Source: a virus. From it: DNA of 24,719 bases. The translations under genes were made by a program, and so were the position numbers. Where the stretch lies: the IMG/VR virus record IMGVR_UViG_3300044630_004365, positions 1 to 24,719 of that record. One strand, given 5' to 3'. Below the pieces are notes generated by a model. That model was not told the DNA's origin and did no database searches. It worked only from the letters and a program-made list of their open reading frames with translations. The stretch's first letter is position 1. Each line of letters opens with the position of its first letter. Positions 1 to 7,409 of the stretch are shown here, piece by piece.

Positions 1-2
1 AT

Positions 3-659
3 ATACCAATATCATTAAATTCCAATAATACTTTCTCAACAGAAAGAATGATTGCATCAAAAATTAATGAATTGAATAATGTTTCAACAACACTTGGAAA
101 TAAATCATTTGTTATGGAATTAACTTTATCCACAAAAGATACAAAGGTATCTCCATTAATTGATTTGGATAGAGTTAATATTATTACTTCAATGAATAGA
201 ATAAACAAACCAATAACAAATTATATTACTGATGGTAGAGTCAATACTCTATATGATGACCCAAATGCTGCAATTTATGTATCAAAAATAATTAGACTGC
301 AGAAGAATGCAGATTCATTAAAAGTATACTTTGATGCCTATAGAGACTCATCTAATGAAATTATTGTATTGTATCGTCTACTTCGTTCGGATGTCCCAGA
401 CAATCAACAGTTATTTGAGTTATTCCCAGGATATGATAATTTAGATTCTAATTTGGAAATAATAGATCCAAGAAATAATAGTGGTCTTCCAGACACATTT
501 GTATCTCCTTCATCATCACCTTCTGATATGAGAAGTTATGAATATACTGCAAAATATTTACCACTATTTAATGGATTCCAAATAAAAATTATCATGACAG
601 GAACAAATCAAGCAATTGTTCCAAGAATAAAAGACCTAAGAGCAATCGCAGTATTCTAA
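3..659 (+). CDS. Large virion structural protein, C-terminal fragment (5' end outside window)
   Basis: The reading frame is open from the left edge. The first in-window ATG at 48 is preceded by in-frame sense codons (reading IPISLNSNNTFSTER), so it is an internal methionine and the gene starts upstream. The visible part is about 218 residues. It is rich in Asn, Ile and Ser and has no membrane segment or signal peptide. The C-terminal stretch, a Y-T-A-K-Y-L-P segment followed by FNGFQIKIIMTGTNQA and PRIKDLRAIA, matches my recollection of the end of a very large structural protein conserved in T4-like cyanophages and placed near baseplate and tail genes. The stop overlaps the next start (TAATG), suggesting translational coupling. 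A virion role is inferred from this recollection and from the all-structural neighbourhood; the precise role is unknown. Confidence 0.7.
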   Translation: MPISLNSNNTFSTERMIASKINELNNVSTTLGNKSFVMELTLSTKDTKVSPLIDLDRVNIITSMNRINKPITNYITDGRVNTLYDDPNAAIYVSKIIRLQKNADSLKVYFDAYRDSSNEIIVLYRLLRSDVPDNQQLFELFPGYDNLDSNLEIIDPRNNSGLPDTFVSPSSSPSDMRSYEYTAKYLPLFNGFQIKIIMTGTNQAIVPRIKDLRAIAVF

Positions 660-862
660 TGATACCAGTAAAAGACCATCGTGGTTTATACAGAGATGAA
701 AAAACCAACGCAGTATTAAATTGCAATGACAATGAATATGACCAATATGTGAAAATAAAAAATCAAAGAATGACTCAGCAAATGGAAATAACTGAATTGA
801 AAAATGAAATTAAAGAGATAAAAGACTGCCTGAAACTTATAGTAGAAAAGATAAATAACTAA
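659..862 (+). CDS. Small conserved phage protein with C-terminal coiled coil
   Basis: This encodes 67 residues. The start overlaps the stop of the upstream structural gene (TAATG), so it is probably translated by re-initiation. The N-terminal third (VKDHRGLYRDEKTNAV) resembles a short motif I recall in small proteins next to tail genes of T4-like cyanophages. Residues about 38-66 form a heptad-like Leu/Ile/Met pattern rich in Lys and Glu, consistent with a coiled coil. No enzymatic motif is present. A short coiled-coil protein here could be a connector, trimerisation peptide or assembly factor for neighbouring tail parts, which is inference. The overlap with the upstream gene and the non-random composition support it as a real gene. 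Confidence 0.65.
   Translation: MIPVKDHRGLYRDEKTNAVLNCNDNEYDQYVKIKNQRMTQQMEITELKNEIKEIKDCLKLIVEKINN
850..857 (+). promoter_or_regulatory. Possible T4-type late promoter box (GATAAATA)
   Basis: GATAAATA fits the NATAAATA late-promoter form of cyanomyoviruses. It lies over the last codons of the small coiled-coil gene, only 15 nt before the next ATG at 872, leaving a very short leader. In AT-rich DNA this octamer can occur by chance, so the call is weak. Confidence 0.25.
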
Positions 863-871
863 AAAAAGCAC

Positions 872-1207
872 ATGTCCGCAAAAATTATAAATTTAGTTTT
901 AGAACAAGGTGCTGATTTTCAAAGTACCTTTACGATTTATAATGAAAATAATTCTCGATTGAATTTGTTCGGATATAATGCTATTAGTTATATTAAGAAA
1001 AGTCCGTATTCTTCCACTACATATCCTTTTACTGTTTCATTTCCAGATAGAACAAATGGTCAAATAAAAGTCTCTATGGGAAAATCTGAGACTGCTAATC
1101 TTGAGGGAGGAAGATACGTATATGATGTTGTCATAACTTCTCCAAATAATTACACAACAAGAGTTGTTCAAGGAAGTGTTTTAGTAACTCCTGGGGTTAG
1201 CATATGA
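872..1207 (+). CDS. Small Ig-like tail/baseplate-associated protein
   Basis: This encodes 111 residues of alternating beta-strand pattern. It contains a layout I recognise from small phage tail proteins with an Ig-like or BppU-N-terminal-like fold: an opening LEQGADFQSTFTIY, a central aromatic strand followed by a short loop (YNAISYIKKSP), a T-N-G-Q-I-K-V strand, and a closing GGRYVYDVVI, then VVQGSVLVTPG. Family members usually read 'QG..F..TF ... G.Y.YDV.L ... G.V.VTP.V'. It is likely a peripheral virion component. The last codons overlap the next gene by ATGA, so the two are probably co-translated. No clear Shine-Dalgarno precedes the ATG. The fold is judged by eye from the motif; the exact virion location is unknown. 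Confidence 0.65.
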   Translation: MSAKIINLVLEQGADFQSTFTIYNENNSRLNLFGYNAISYIKKSPYSSTTYPFTVSFPDRTNGQIKVSMGKSETANLEGGRYVYDVVITSPNNYTTRVVQGSVLVTPGVSI

Positions 1208-1911
1208 CAAATTATGATGTAAGATTATCTTCTCCAAATTATAATGTAAATTTATCTAATGAGGACCAGTATAATATTGGTCTTAACTATGAAACTCCAT
1301 TAAAAAGTATTCAGTATACAAATTTAATTATTGATGATATATCAAGTCAATTTAATGGAACGACTCAAATATTTTCAATAACTGTAAATGGAGAACCATA
1401 CACTCCAGTAAATGAGCAACAACTCATTATTTCAATCAATGAGGTTGTTCTTAGTCCAGGAATAGACTATCAAATTTCCGGATCTAGTATATACTTTACC
1501 AATCCCCCAGCATCTGGTAATGAGTTTTTTGGTGTTGCACTTCAAACTACAGCAGATTTAACCAGAACCATTGCTTTTTTAATTGATAATGGATCACAAG
1601 ATATACTACCTGGATCAAAAGGGTTTTTGGCATTAGATGTTTCTGGAGATATAGAATCTTGGACTTTATTATCAGATGTTTCTGGGTCAATTGCAATAGA
1701 CATAGAAAAATGTACTTATAATGATTTTCCGAGCAATTTTACATCTATAGTTGGCAGTGAGTTTCCAGTATTGAACAACCAGATAAAAAATAAAGATGAT
1801 AATCTTACAACTTGGAATAAGCAGATAAATATTGGTGATGTTTTAAATTTTAAGGTACTAAGTTGTACCGGAATACAAAAGTGTTCGGTTTTGCTCAAAC
1901 TAAAGATTTGA
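1204..1911 (+). CDS. Fibre-type virion structural protein
   Basis: This encodes 235 residues starting at an ATGA overlap with the upstream gene. Three parts are visible. Residues 1-45 are a short N-terminal segment. Residues about 45-120 carry the module 'F.ITVNG.PY.P....QLIISINEV.L.PG.DY.ISGS...F..PP..G..FF.VAL', which I recall repeatedly in cyanophage fibre and appendage proteins. Residues about 120-235 carry a terminal domain with F-L-I-D-N-G-S, GSKGFLALDVSG and SIVGSEFPVLNNQ followed by T-T-W and I-N-I-G-D-V-L, a C-terminal beta-domain common on phage fibres and appendages. No enzyme motif is seen. It is inferred to be an external structural protein, possibly oligomeric through the C-terminal domain. 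Confidence 0.7.
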   Translation: MTNYDVRLSSPNYNVNLSNEDQYNIGLNYETPLKSIQYTNLIIDDISSQFNGTTQIFSITVNGEPYTPVNEQQLIISINEVVLSPGIDYQISGSSIYFTNPPASGNEFFGVALQTTADLTRTIAFLIDNGSQDILPGSKGFLALDVSGDIESWTLLSDVSGSIAIDIEKCTYNDFPSNFTSIVGSEFPVLNNQIKNKDDNLTTWNKQINIGDVLNFKVLSCTGIQKCSVLLKLKI

Positions 1912-1931
1912 ATTCTTAGTCATTTAAAATT

Positions 1932-1939
1932 TATAAATA
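1932..1939 (+). promoter_or_regulatory. T4-type late promoter (TATAAATA)
   Basis: This is an exact match to the T4 late promoter core TATAAATA, which is read by the phage sigma factor gp55 with its coactivator. It lies in the 71-nt gap between two structural genes, about 43 nt upstream of the ATG at 1983. The leader has room for transcription start and the strong ribosome site AAGGAG at 1968-1973, nine bases before the start. This is the best-placed late promoter in the left part of the window. Confidence 0.7.
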
Positions 1940-1982
1940 AATATATAAACAGACTTTTTAAGTTAAAAAGGAGATTTAATAA

Positions 1983-3362
1983 ATGGCTTTATTAGTATCG
2001 GATAATGGTGAGCTTCAGTCATTAAGATACCTTGTAAATAGCAATCACAATATTCCAAGAAATTTGATTCTGAAGCTTTTTACAAGTAATACTACTCCTG
2101 CAGAATCTGATGTTCCATCACAGAGTGCATATTACGAACCATATGATTCAACTGGACTTGTTGGATATGGAACAGCACCAAGTACTGGATATCCTTCCGT
2201 AATTAACAATAGATGGGATCAAGATTATACTAGACAGTATGGTATTCTTCTTGATGGAACAAGATGGAATGTTAGAACTATCACTAATCCAATTGCAACT
2301 CCAACTGCAAGTGGTAATGTTGGTGAGTATACAATTACAGTATCATCTCCTTTAAATATTGCTGTTGGACATTATGTTTCTGGTGGTCAGGTTGGTTCAA
2401 ATGCAGTTGTTGCTGCAATTGATGGAAATACTGTTGTTTTAACTCAACCAAACGTTGGTAACTTTACCAACCAAGCAATGGAATTTGGTAGAGGAACAAC
2501 AACTGCATCATACCCAGAGCAGACATTTACCTTTACATCTGCAGCAAATAATGCTTACGGTTATTATCTGGTAAGAGCAAATAATCTTCCTGTTGCTATT
2601 CATGGTGTTCAAAATGCAATTAGCGTTGCAGTCGGAGCAACAATTTCTAAAGCACAGACAGTAGGAACTGTTGGTTTCTCATCAATTACCCTCTATCCAT
2701 TTGCTCATGCACCAACAGCAACTGGAATTACATCTGAATTTACAGTTTCTGTTTCCAGTGCTACTGGAATTACTACTTCTCAAAGAGTAATTGGTACAGG
2801 AATCGCTTCTGGGGCAAGAGTTGTTGGTATTATGAATACAACAACAATCATTCTAGACAAAGCAAATACTGGATCTGTTAGTGGTGTAGCAACATTCTAT
2901 GAAAACGTCACTGAAGATATTTGCGTTGGAATGGCAGTCACTCACTCCAATCTGCCAGGTGAAGTTAATGCTATCCCAAGTGGAACATTAATTACAGGTA
3001 TTGATGAGAAAAATAATATTGTTTATCTAAGTAATGCATTAGTAAACAACATTCAGTCTGCTACAGGTAATACTGTAAACTTCAATTACAGTCAGGTTTC
3101 AGCAACGAATCATGGACTTGTTCCTGGTGATATTGTTTATATTGCTGCTGGAACTGGAAATACAACTACAACTTCCTCAACATATACTGTATTTGAATCA
3201 AGAGATGCAAATACATTGACAACTGTTCCTGCTATGACAGGTGTTGGAAGTGCAACTGTATATAGTTCAATCTTCTTCGCAGAAAGATTCACAAACGGTC
3301 CTTACAACATCCAAAACAATGGAGACCAAATTAAGGTAACCCTAAACATCAGCCTCGACTGA
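1983..3362 (+). CDS. Virion structural protein with repeated beta modules
   Basis: This encodes 459 residues. The start is fixed by AAGGAG nine bases upstream and by the late promoter. The N-terminal 90 residues (LVSDNGELQSLRYLVN, then N-L-I-L-K-L-F-T-S-N-T-T-P) match my memory of a structural protein conserved in T4-like cyanophages. Downstream are at least three related beta modules at about residues 113-163, 250-301 and 313-356. Each has the pattern 'I.VG..V.G..I..G..V..I....T..L...N', and a fourth, looser unit lies at about 366-428. This repeat type is common in phage fibres and capsid or tail decoration proteins. No catalytic signature is seen. It is followed by a terminator, so promoter, gene and terminator look like a single late transcription unit. 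The exact virion position is unknown. Confidence 0.75.
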   Translation: MALLVSDNGELQSLRYLVNSNHNIPRNLILKLFTSNTTPAESDVPSQSAYYEPYDSTGLVGYGTAPSTGYPSVINNRWDQDYTRQYGILLDGTRWNVRTITNPIATPTASGNVGEYTITVSSPLNIAVGHYVSGGQVGSNAVVAAIDGNTVVLTQPNVGNFTNQAMEFGRGTTTASYPEQTFTFTSAANNAYGYYLVRANNLPVAIHGVQNAISVAVGATISKAQTVGTVGFSSITLYPFAHAPTATGITSEFTVSVSSATGITTSQRVIGTGIASGARVVGIMNTTTIILDKANTGSVSGVATFYENVTEDICVGMAVTHSNLPGEVNAIPSGTLITGIDEKNNIVYLSNALVNNIQSATGNTVNFNYSQVSATNHGLVPGDIVYIAAGTGNTTTTSSTYTVFESRDANTLTTVPAMTGVGSATVYSSIFFAERFTNGPYNIQNNGDQIKVTLNISLD

Positions 3363-3385
3363 TATTCTTTGATAAGATCATTCTT

Positions 3386-3422
3386 GAGGGGGGTTGCTAA
3401 AGCGGTCCCTCTTATTTTTTTC
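3386..3422 (+). terminator. Rho-independent terminator
   Basis: GAGGG (3386-3390) pairs with CCCTC (3407-3411) around a loop of about 16 nt, followed at once by a T-rich run (TTATTTTTTTCT). The stem is short but G+C-rich in an AT-rich genome, and it follows the stop of the 459-aa structural gene by 24 nt. Confidence 0.6.
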
Positions 3423-3437
3423 TCATAAGGCAAAAAT

Positions 3438-4844
3438 ATGGCACCAAGAAACGTAGGATTAAATTCAACATTTAATGAGCAACGTTTGGTAATAAATGAA
3501 CTTTCTGTAGACGTAGATAATCTATCTAACTCTGGTTTTTTGACAGCATCAAATTTAGTAGGTTATGCAACACAAGGTTATGTAAATAATGCTTTAAATG
3601 GTTATGCGACACAAGGTTATGTAAATAGTGCAGTAACAGGTTTCATAACTTCTGGTGCTCTTATTGGTTATGCAACACAAGGTTATGTAAATAGTGCAGT
3701 GGTTGGATATGCCACTCAAGGTTATGTAAATGCTCAAATTGGAATTAGAACTTTTTCTGGAAATTACAACGATTTGACCAACAAACCGTTTATTCCAGTA
3801 AATATAAATGACCTTTCAGATGTAAATGCTGGAGGACTATCTACAGGTCAAGTATTAAAATGGTCTGGATCGGAATGGCAGGCTGCTTCGGACTCTACTG
3901 CTGCTAGTGGTTCTGGAATTGGTTTAACTGATTTATCCGTAACAATAAATCCTGTAGGTATAAATTCTTTAGCATATAATAATTCTACGGGTATATTTTC
4001 ATTTACCCCAACAGATTTAACTGGATATGCAACTACAACTTCAATTGTAGGATTTATAACTTCTGGTTCTTTAAGTGGTTATGCCACTCAAGGATATGTC
4101 AATAATTCCATCGTAGGATTCATAACCTCCGGTGCTTCTGGATCCAATTTAACTGGTATTATTACATCCGTAACTGCAGGTACAGGAATCACTGTTACTC
4201 AAAATATTGGCAATGTAACTATTAGTGCAACTGGAGGACAATCTTATTGGGAATCAACTGCGGTAGGAATTCATACACTTTCCAACGTCGGTATTGGAAC
4301 CACAAATCCAGTAGATAAATTAACAGTTTCTGGTAAAATACAAATTCAGCAAGATTCTGGTTCCAATAATAGAATTGTTTTTAGGGGGCAACCAGAGTCT
4401 TCTTATCGTTGGAACATTGATAATTATTCATCTTCCAATGATCTTAGAATTTTTAGAGAGGATGATGCAACTTCGGCAAATGGATACGTTGCTGTTAGTA
4501 TTACCCCAACTGGTAATTTAAGTGATGGAAAAGGCGATGTTCGTGCAGTTCCAGCAAACTCACAAACAACATCTTATACTCTAACATCATCAGACACAGG
4601 AAAGCATATTAATATAACTACTGGTGGAGTCACAGTTCCATCTGGGGTTTTCTCTGTCGGTGATACAATATCAATATACAATAACTCTTCATCCAATCAA
4701 ACGATAACACAAGGTGGATCTGTAACAATGTATTTGGCAGGAACTGCAACAACTGGAAATAGAACTTTGGCACAAAGAGGATTATGTACTATTCTCTGTG
4801 TTTCCTCCAATACATTTGTTATACTTGGAGGTGGGTTAACATAA
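3438..4844 (+). CDS. Tail fibre protein with GYATQGYVN repeats
   Basis: This encodes 468 residues. The N-terminus (residues 1-35) has a heptad-like stretch that could form a trimeric coiled coil. Residues about 42-108, and again about 195-232, carry repeats of GYATQGYVN alternating with GFITSG, a low-complexity shaft typical of trimeric phage fibres. Residues about 115-155 carry the fibre motif 'NKP.IP..I.DLSDV....L..GQVLKWSGSEWQ'. Residues about 270-302 hold YWESTAVGIHTLSNVGIGTT followed by N-P-V-D-K-L-T-V-S-G-K-I, a module often found just before fibre tips; here no S74 chaperone follows. Residues about 378-468 form a C-terminal beta-domain related by pattern to the ends of the genes at 12601 and 13427. 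Its stop overlaps the next start (TAATG), pairing it with the glycine-rich protein as a possible shaft and tip-adhesin set. Confidence 0.8.
   Translation: MAPRNVGLNSTFNEQRLVINELSVDVDNLSNSGFLTASNLVGYATQGYVNNALNGYATQGYVNSAVTGFITSGALIGYATQGYVNSAVVGYATQGYVNAQIGIRTFSGNYNDLTNKPFIPVNINDLSDVNAGGLSTGQVLKWSGSEWQAASDSTAASGSGIGLTDLSVTINPVGINSLAYNNSTGIFSFTPTDLTGYATTTSIVGFITSGSLSGYATQGYVNNSIVGFITSGASGSNLTGIITSVTAGTGITVTQNIGNVTISATGGQSYWESTAVGIHTLSNVGIGTTNPVDKLTVSGKIQIQQDSGSNNRIVFRGQPESSYRWNIDNYSSSNDLRIFREDDATSANGYVAVSITPTGNLSDGKGDVRAVPANSQTTSYTLTSSDTGKHINITTGGVTVPSGVFSVGDTISIYNNSSSNQTITQGGSVTMYLAGTATTGNRTLAQRGLCTILCVSSNTFVILGGGLT
4827..4833 (+). promoter_or_regulatory. Shine-Dalgarno that decides the start of the glycine-rich gene
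   Basis: GGAGGTG lies ten bases before the ATG at 4844. It supports that ATG over the longer in-frame start at 4784, whose extra 20 codons (MYYSLCFLQYICYTWRW...) lie inside the upstream fibre gene and read like an alternate-frame shadow. Confidence 0.65.
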
Positions 4845-5698
4845 TGTCTATTGCTCAAATGTTTTTTGTAAACCCAGCAGCACTTCCTTTGAGTTGGGAA
4901 ATGCTATTAGTTGGTGGTGGTGGTGGTTCTTATGCGCCAGGTTATGGAGCAATAGATGATGATTTTATTATTTTCACTTATTCTGGTGGAGGTGGCGGCG
5001 GTGGCGTAAGAACAACAAGTGGAACCACAGAAACTGGAAGTTCTCTATATCTTACTATTGGAGGCGGAGGTGCTGCTGCTGATGGCTCAACTGGAAAAGG
5101 AAGTTCCACATATTATGCTTTAACTTCTGGCGGTGCTGCCGTATTTACATCATTAGGTGGTGGATCTGGTAGTAGTTCTGGAACGAATAAAAATGGTAGT
5201 TCTGGTGGTGGCGGTTCTCAATCATCATATTCACAATTTCCTGCAGCATATAGAACACCAGGGACAGGAACTGCGGGCGAAGGAAATAATGGTGGTAGTG
5301 TTGCTACTAATGCTGCTGGTGGCGGTGGAGGTTTTAGTGGAAGTGGTGGTAATGCTAGTTCTGGAACTGGAGGAACTGGTGGTAGTGGATATAATTTAAC
5401 AACATTTGCTGGCGGTTCTACGGTTAATCTTGGATGGGGTGGCGGTGGTGCTAGCTCAAACACATTTTCAAATAATGGTGATGGTTCAACTACATCAAGT
5501 GCTCCAGCAAATAGTGGAGGCGGTGGTCACGGTCAAACTAGTTATTCTGGATCTACTGGTGGTTCTGGCAGAATTGTAATTCGATATCCAGGAACTGTTG
5601 CTAAAGCAACTGGCGGAACAATTACGTATCAAACTGTAGGCGGAACTGCTTACGTTATACATACCTTTACAGGTTCTAATACATTTACTGTTTTATAA
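4844..5698 (+). CDS. Glycine-rich adhesin-like protein
   Basis: This encodes 284 residues from the ATG at 4844, chosen over 4784 because of the Shine-Dalgarno at 4827-4833 and the TAATG overlap with the fibre gene. A short N-terminal segment leads into LSWEMLLVGGGGG. Then come repeated tracts of four to seven glycines separated by short Ser/Thr/Asn loops, and a closing GGSGRIVIRY. The pattern 'V..W/LLVGGGGG ... L.ITIGGGG ... GG.G...I.Y' is the glycine-rich domain known from phage tail tips. In T4-like phages such as S16, the gp38 adhesin forms a polyglycine-II helix sandwich whose loops contact the receptor. Placement directly behind a tail fibre gene mimics the gp37-gp38 order. Receptor binding is inferred. 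A C-terminal segment of about 30 residues after the glycine domain forms further beta strands. No cysteine is present, unlike the relatives at 17271-19663. Confidence 0.75.
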   Translation: MSIAQMFFVNPAALPLSWEMLLVGGGGGSYAPGYGAIDDDFIIFTYSGGGGGGGVRTTSGTTETGSSLYLTIGGGGAAADGSTGKGSSTYYALTSGGAAVFTSLGGGSGSSSGTNKNGSSGGGGSQSSYSQFPAAYRTPGTGTAGEGNNGGSVATNAAGGGGGFSGSGGNASSGTGGTGGSGYNLTTFAGGSTVNLGWGGGGASSNTFSNNGDGSTTSSAPANSGGGGHGQTSYSGSTGGSGRIVIRYPGTVAKATGGTITYQTVGGTAYVIHTFTGSNTFTVL

Positions 5699-5700
5699 TC

Positions 5701-5955
5701 ATGGCACACTTTGCTAAACTAGACGAGAACAACAAAGTAATTGAAGTTATTGTAGTATCTAATGATGATATCCTTGATGAAAACGGAGAAGAATCAGAAG
5801 AAATTGGTATTCAATTCTGTAAAATGATTCAAGGAGAAAATACTAACTGGAAGCAAACCTCATATAACGGAAACATTAGAGGAAGATATGCTGGAATTGG
5901 AATGTACTACGACGAAATTATTGATGAATTTGTTTCTATTGTAGGTGATCAATGA
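5701..5955 (+). CDS. Small conserved cyanophage protein of unknown function
   Basis: This encodes 84 residues. It is a recognisable small protein of T4-like cyanophages: it opens MAHFAKLDENNKVIEVIVVS, continues D-D-I-L-D-E-N-G-E-E, and contains the conserved WKQTSYNGNIRGRYAGIGM. Relatives I recall usually continue for another 10-30 residues with a Pro- and Trp-containing tail; this copy ends at IVGDQ, so it looks C-terminally short. It starts two bases after the glycine-rich gene and overlaps the next gene by ATGA. It is very acidic. Its function is unknown; its frequent position beside tail fibre genes suggests a virion or assembly role. Confidence 0.75.
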   Translation: MAHFAKLDENNKVIEVIVVSNDDILDENGEESEEIGIQFCKMIQGENTNWKQTSYNGNIRGRYAGIGMYYDEIIDEFVSIVGDQ

Positions 5956-6569
5956 AAATAAAATTATTGGATTATCCATTCCCTCATGTATTGTGTGAGG
6001 ATTTTTATGATGAAAAAGAACTTGCTTTAATCTGGGAAGAAATTAAATTCTTGTCATATCCCAGCAAATTATTTAATCCAGGATTTCATCATGATCCTAG
6101 CGGAACATTGACTAGAAGTAGAGCACTCCATTTGGAAAAAGCATATTCTATAAAAGAATTATCCAATATTTTGCAAATCACTAAAAAAACTTTAGACCCT
6201 CCTTTTGTATCTACAATCATAAACAAGTGGCCTTCTTTTTTGCGCCTCAGGTTTATCGATTTAATTATGACTAAAATTAGATATTATCATAATGATGAAG
6301 GATATAATCCCCACACAGATATTGGGCATGATTTTTTAACCTTCTCTTATTTCCATACCACACCTAAAAAGTTTAATGGTGGTGAGTTGTATTTTCCTCA
6401 ATACAACTATGAAGTGGAATGCTCCAACAATACTTTTATTTTATTACCTGGATACGTGGAGCACGGGGTAAAGAAAGTATCAATATCCGATAGTGCTTAT
6501 TGGAATGGTGATGGGAGATATTGTATATCTCAGTTTATGAGTGTAAAAAATAGCGATAATTATGTCTGA
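5952..6569 (+). CDS. 2-oxoglutarate/Fe(II)-dependent oxygenase
   Basis: This encodes 205 residues. The HxD...H...R signature of the prolyl-4-hydroxylase-like 2OG-Fe(II) oxygenases is visible: His121 and Asp123 in YNPHTDIG, His171 in GYVEHGV as the second metal histidine, and Arg189 in GRYCISQF as the candidate 2-oxoglutarate ligand. The strand pattern between them (FLTFSYF, NGGELYFP, TFILLPG) is typical of the double-stranded beta-helix core. Such enzymes hydroxylate protein or small-molecule targets using O2 and 2-oxoglutarate and are frequent in cyanophages near fibre genes. The gene overlaps the upstream small protein by ATGA and the downstream sulfotransferase-like gene by 8 bases, so the two enzymes are probably co-expressed and may act on the same target, such as a fibre or glycan. 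The substrate is unknown. Confidence 0.85.
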   Translation: MKIKLLDYPFPHVLCEDFYDEKELALIWEEIKFLSYPSKLFNPGFHHDPSGTLTRSRALHLEKAYSIKELSNILQITKKTLDPPFVSTIINKWPSFLRLRFIDLIMTKIRYYHNDEGYNPHTDIGHDFLTFSYFHTTPKKFNGGELYFPQYNYEVECSNNTFILLPGYVEHGVKKVSISDSAYWNGDGRYCISQFMSVKNSDNYV

Positions 6570-7290
6570 ACAAATACATCAAATCTATCATGTATCAAGA
6601 TGTGGATCTACACTTCTCACATCTTTATTATCTAAAGTATCCAGATCTTATGCAGAACCCAGTTGGTCTTCTTCTTTATTGATTGGAGTGGATCCATATA
6701 AAAATATGAAGTCTTTTTATGGATCTGTTGTTAAATTTCCTAGTATGGTTTCTTGTTTTGAAACGAATTTTCCGGGCAAAAAAGTATTCTTATATAGACC
6801 ACTATCTCAGCATTTATGTAAAATGAAATCTGTAGATGAATTATGGATAGATCATCGTTTAAGCAAAATTGATTATATTTTTAAAAACCATAATCACCCT
6901 TTAATTAGATGGGAACCAAAAGACAATTTGGATAAAATAACATACTTGTGGATTTGTAGTGTTTTTCGTATGTTAGATCATTCTGATGTTTTATGGATAA
7001 AAACAAATGATTTTTTAAAAAATAAAGAAAGTGTTTTAAATGATGTCTGCCATCATTTTGATCTACCAAAAGTAAATGATTTTTCAATTTCAAATATAAA
7101 TGTAAAAAAATCAGGTTTTAATGGTAAAGATGATCCTATAACTGAAATATTACAAAAAGAAAAACTAGAATATACGTTTCCATCTTATGGAGTCATAGAA
7201 ACTGATATGGCTTTATTTGATACTGAAATTTCAGATATTGTTAAATTCATAGAAAATTACTTTGAGGGATTGCGAGAATTTCTATATTAA
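6562..7290 (+). CDS. Sulfotransferase-like P-loop protein
   Basis: This encodes 242 residues. The N-terminus holds YHVSRCGSTLLTSLLS (residues 9-24), which fits the 5'-phosphosulfate-binding loop of PAPS-dependent sulfotransferases (S/P-R-S/C-G-S-T-L-L). A Y-A-E-P motif at 30-33 resembles the SEP element of one sulfotransferase-like family. A strand and loop VFLYRPLSQHL (75-85) matches the 3'-phosphate-binding region with Arg79 and Ser82. The rest is alpha/beta. It overlaps the 2OG-oxygenase gene by 8 bases. Family knowledge suggests transfer of sulfate from PAPS to a hydroxyl group; an oxygenase that adds a hydroxyl next to a sulfotransferase that could cap it is an attractive pairing, but that is inference. 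Related P-loop proteins also include other group-transfer enzymes, so the reaction is not certain. Confidence 0.7.
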   Translation: MSEQIHQIYHVSRCGSTLLTSLLSKVSRSYAEPSWSSSLLIGVDPYKNMKSFYGSVVKFPSMVSCFETNFPGKKVFLYRPLSQHLCKMKSVDELWIDHRLSKIDYIFKNHNHPLIRWEPKDNLDKITYLWICSVFRMLDHSDVLWIKTNDFLKNKESVLNDVCHHFDLPKVNDFSISNINVKKSGFNGKDDPITEILQKEKLEYTFPSYGVIETDMALFDTEISDIVKFIENYFEGLREFLY

Positions 7291-7312
7291 ATCAAATTAA
7301 ATGAAAAAACAT

Positions 7313-7320
7313 AATAAATA
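7313..7320 (+). promoter_or_regulatory. Possible late promoter box (AATAAATA), first of two
   Basis: AATAAATA fits the NATAAATA late core. It lies in the 119-nt gap before the giant repeat gene, about 90 nt upstream of the ATG at 7410. The gap is very AT-rich, which raises the chance rate. The rest of the gap shows no terminator or small ORF. Confidence 0.35.
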
Positions 7321-7364
7321 TTTAAAATAGAATCTTTTTTGTTATGTTTTAAATATACACATTA

Positions 7365-7372
7365 AATAAATA
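7365..7372 (+). promoter_or_regulatory. Possible late promoter box (AATAAATA), second of two
   Basis: This is a second AATAAATA in the same gap, 38 nt upstream of the ATG at 7410. Its position relative to the start is similar to the exact TATAAATA before 1983, making it the better candidate of the two for driving the 1717-aa gene. No good Shine-Dalgarno is visible between it and the ATG. Confidence 0.4.
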
Positions 7373-7409
7373 TAATGAGTATTAAAGTTTAATACTGCAA
7401 AAAATAACG

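Noticed and set aside
4784-4843. 20-codon N-terminal extension of the glycine-rich protein
   Set aside because: It lies wholly within the upstream fibre gene, its reading is Cys/Tyr/Trp-rich and unlike a fibre N-terminus, and GGAGGTG before 4844 marks the better start.
5157-5463. Val/Leu-rich + strand and Pro-rich - strand ORFs in the glycine-rich gene
   Set aside because: GGN codon runs give Val/Val-rich and Pro-rich readings in other frames, so these are composition artefacts.
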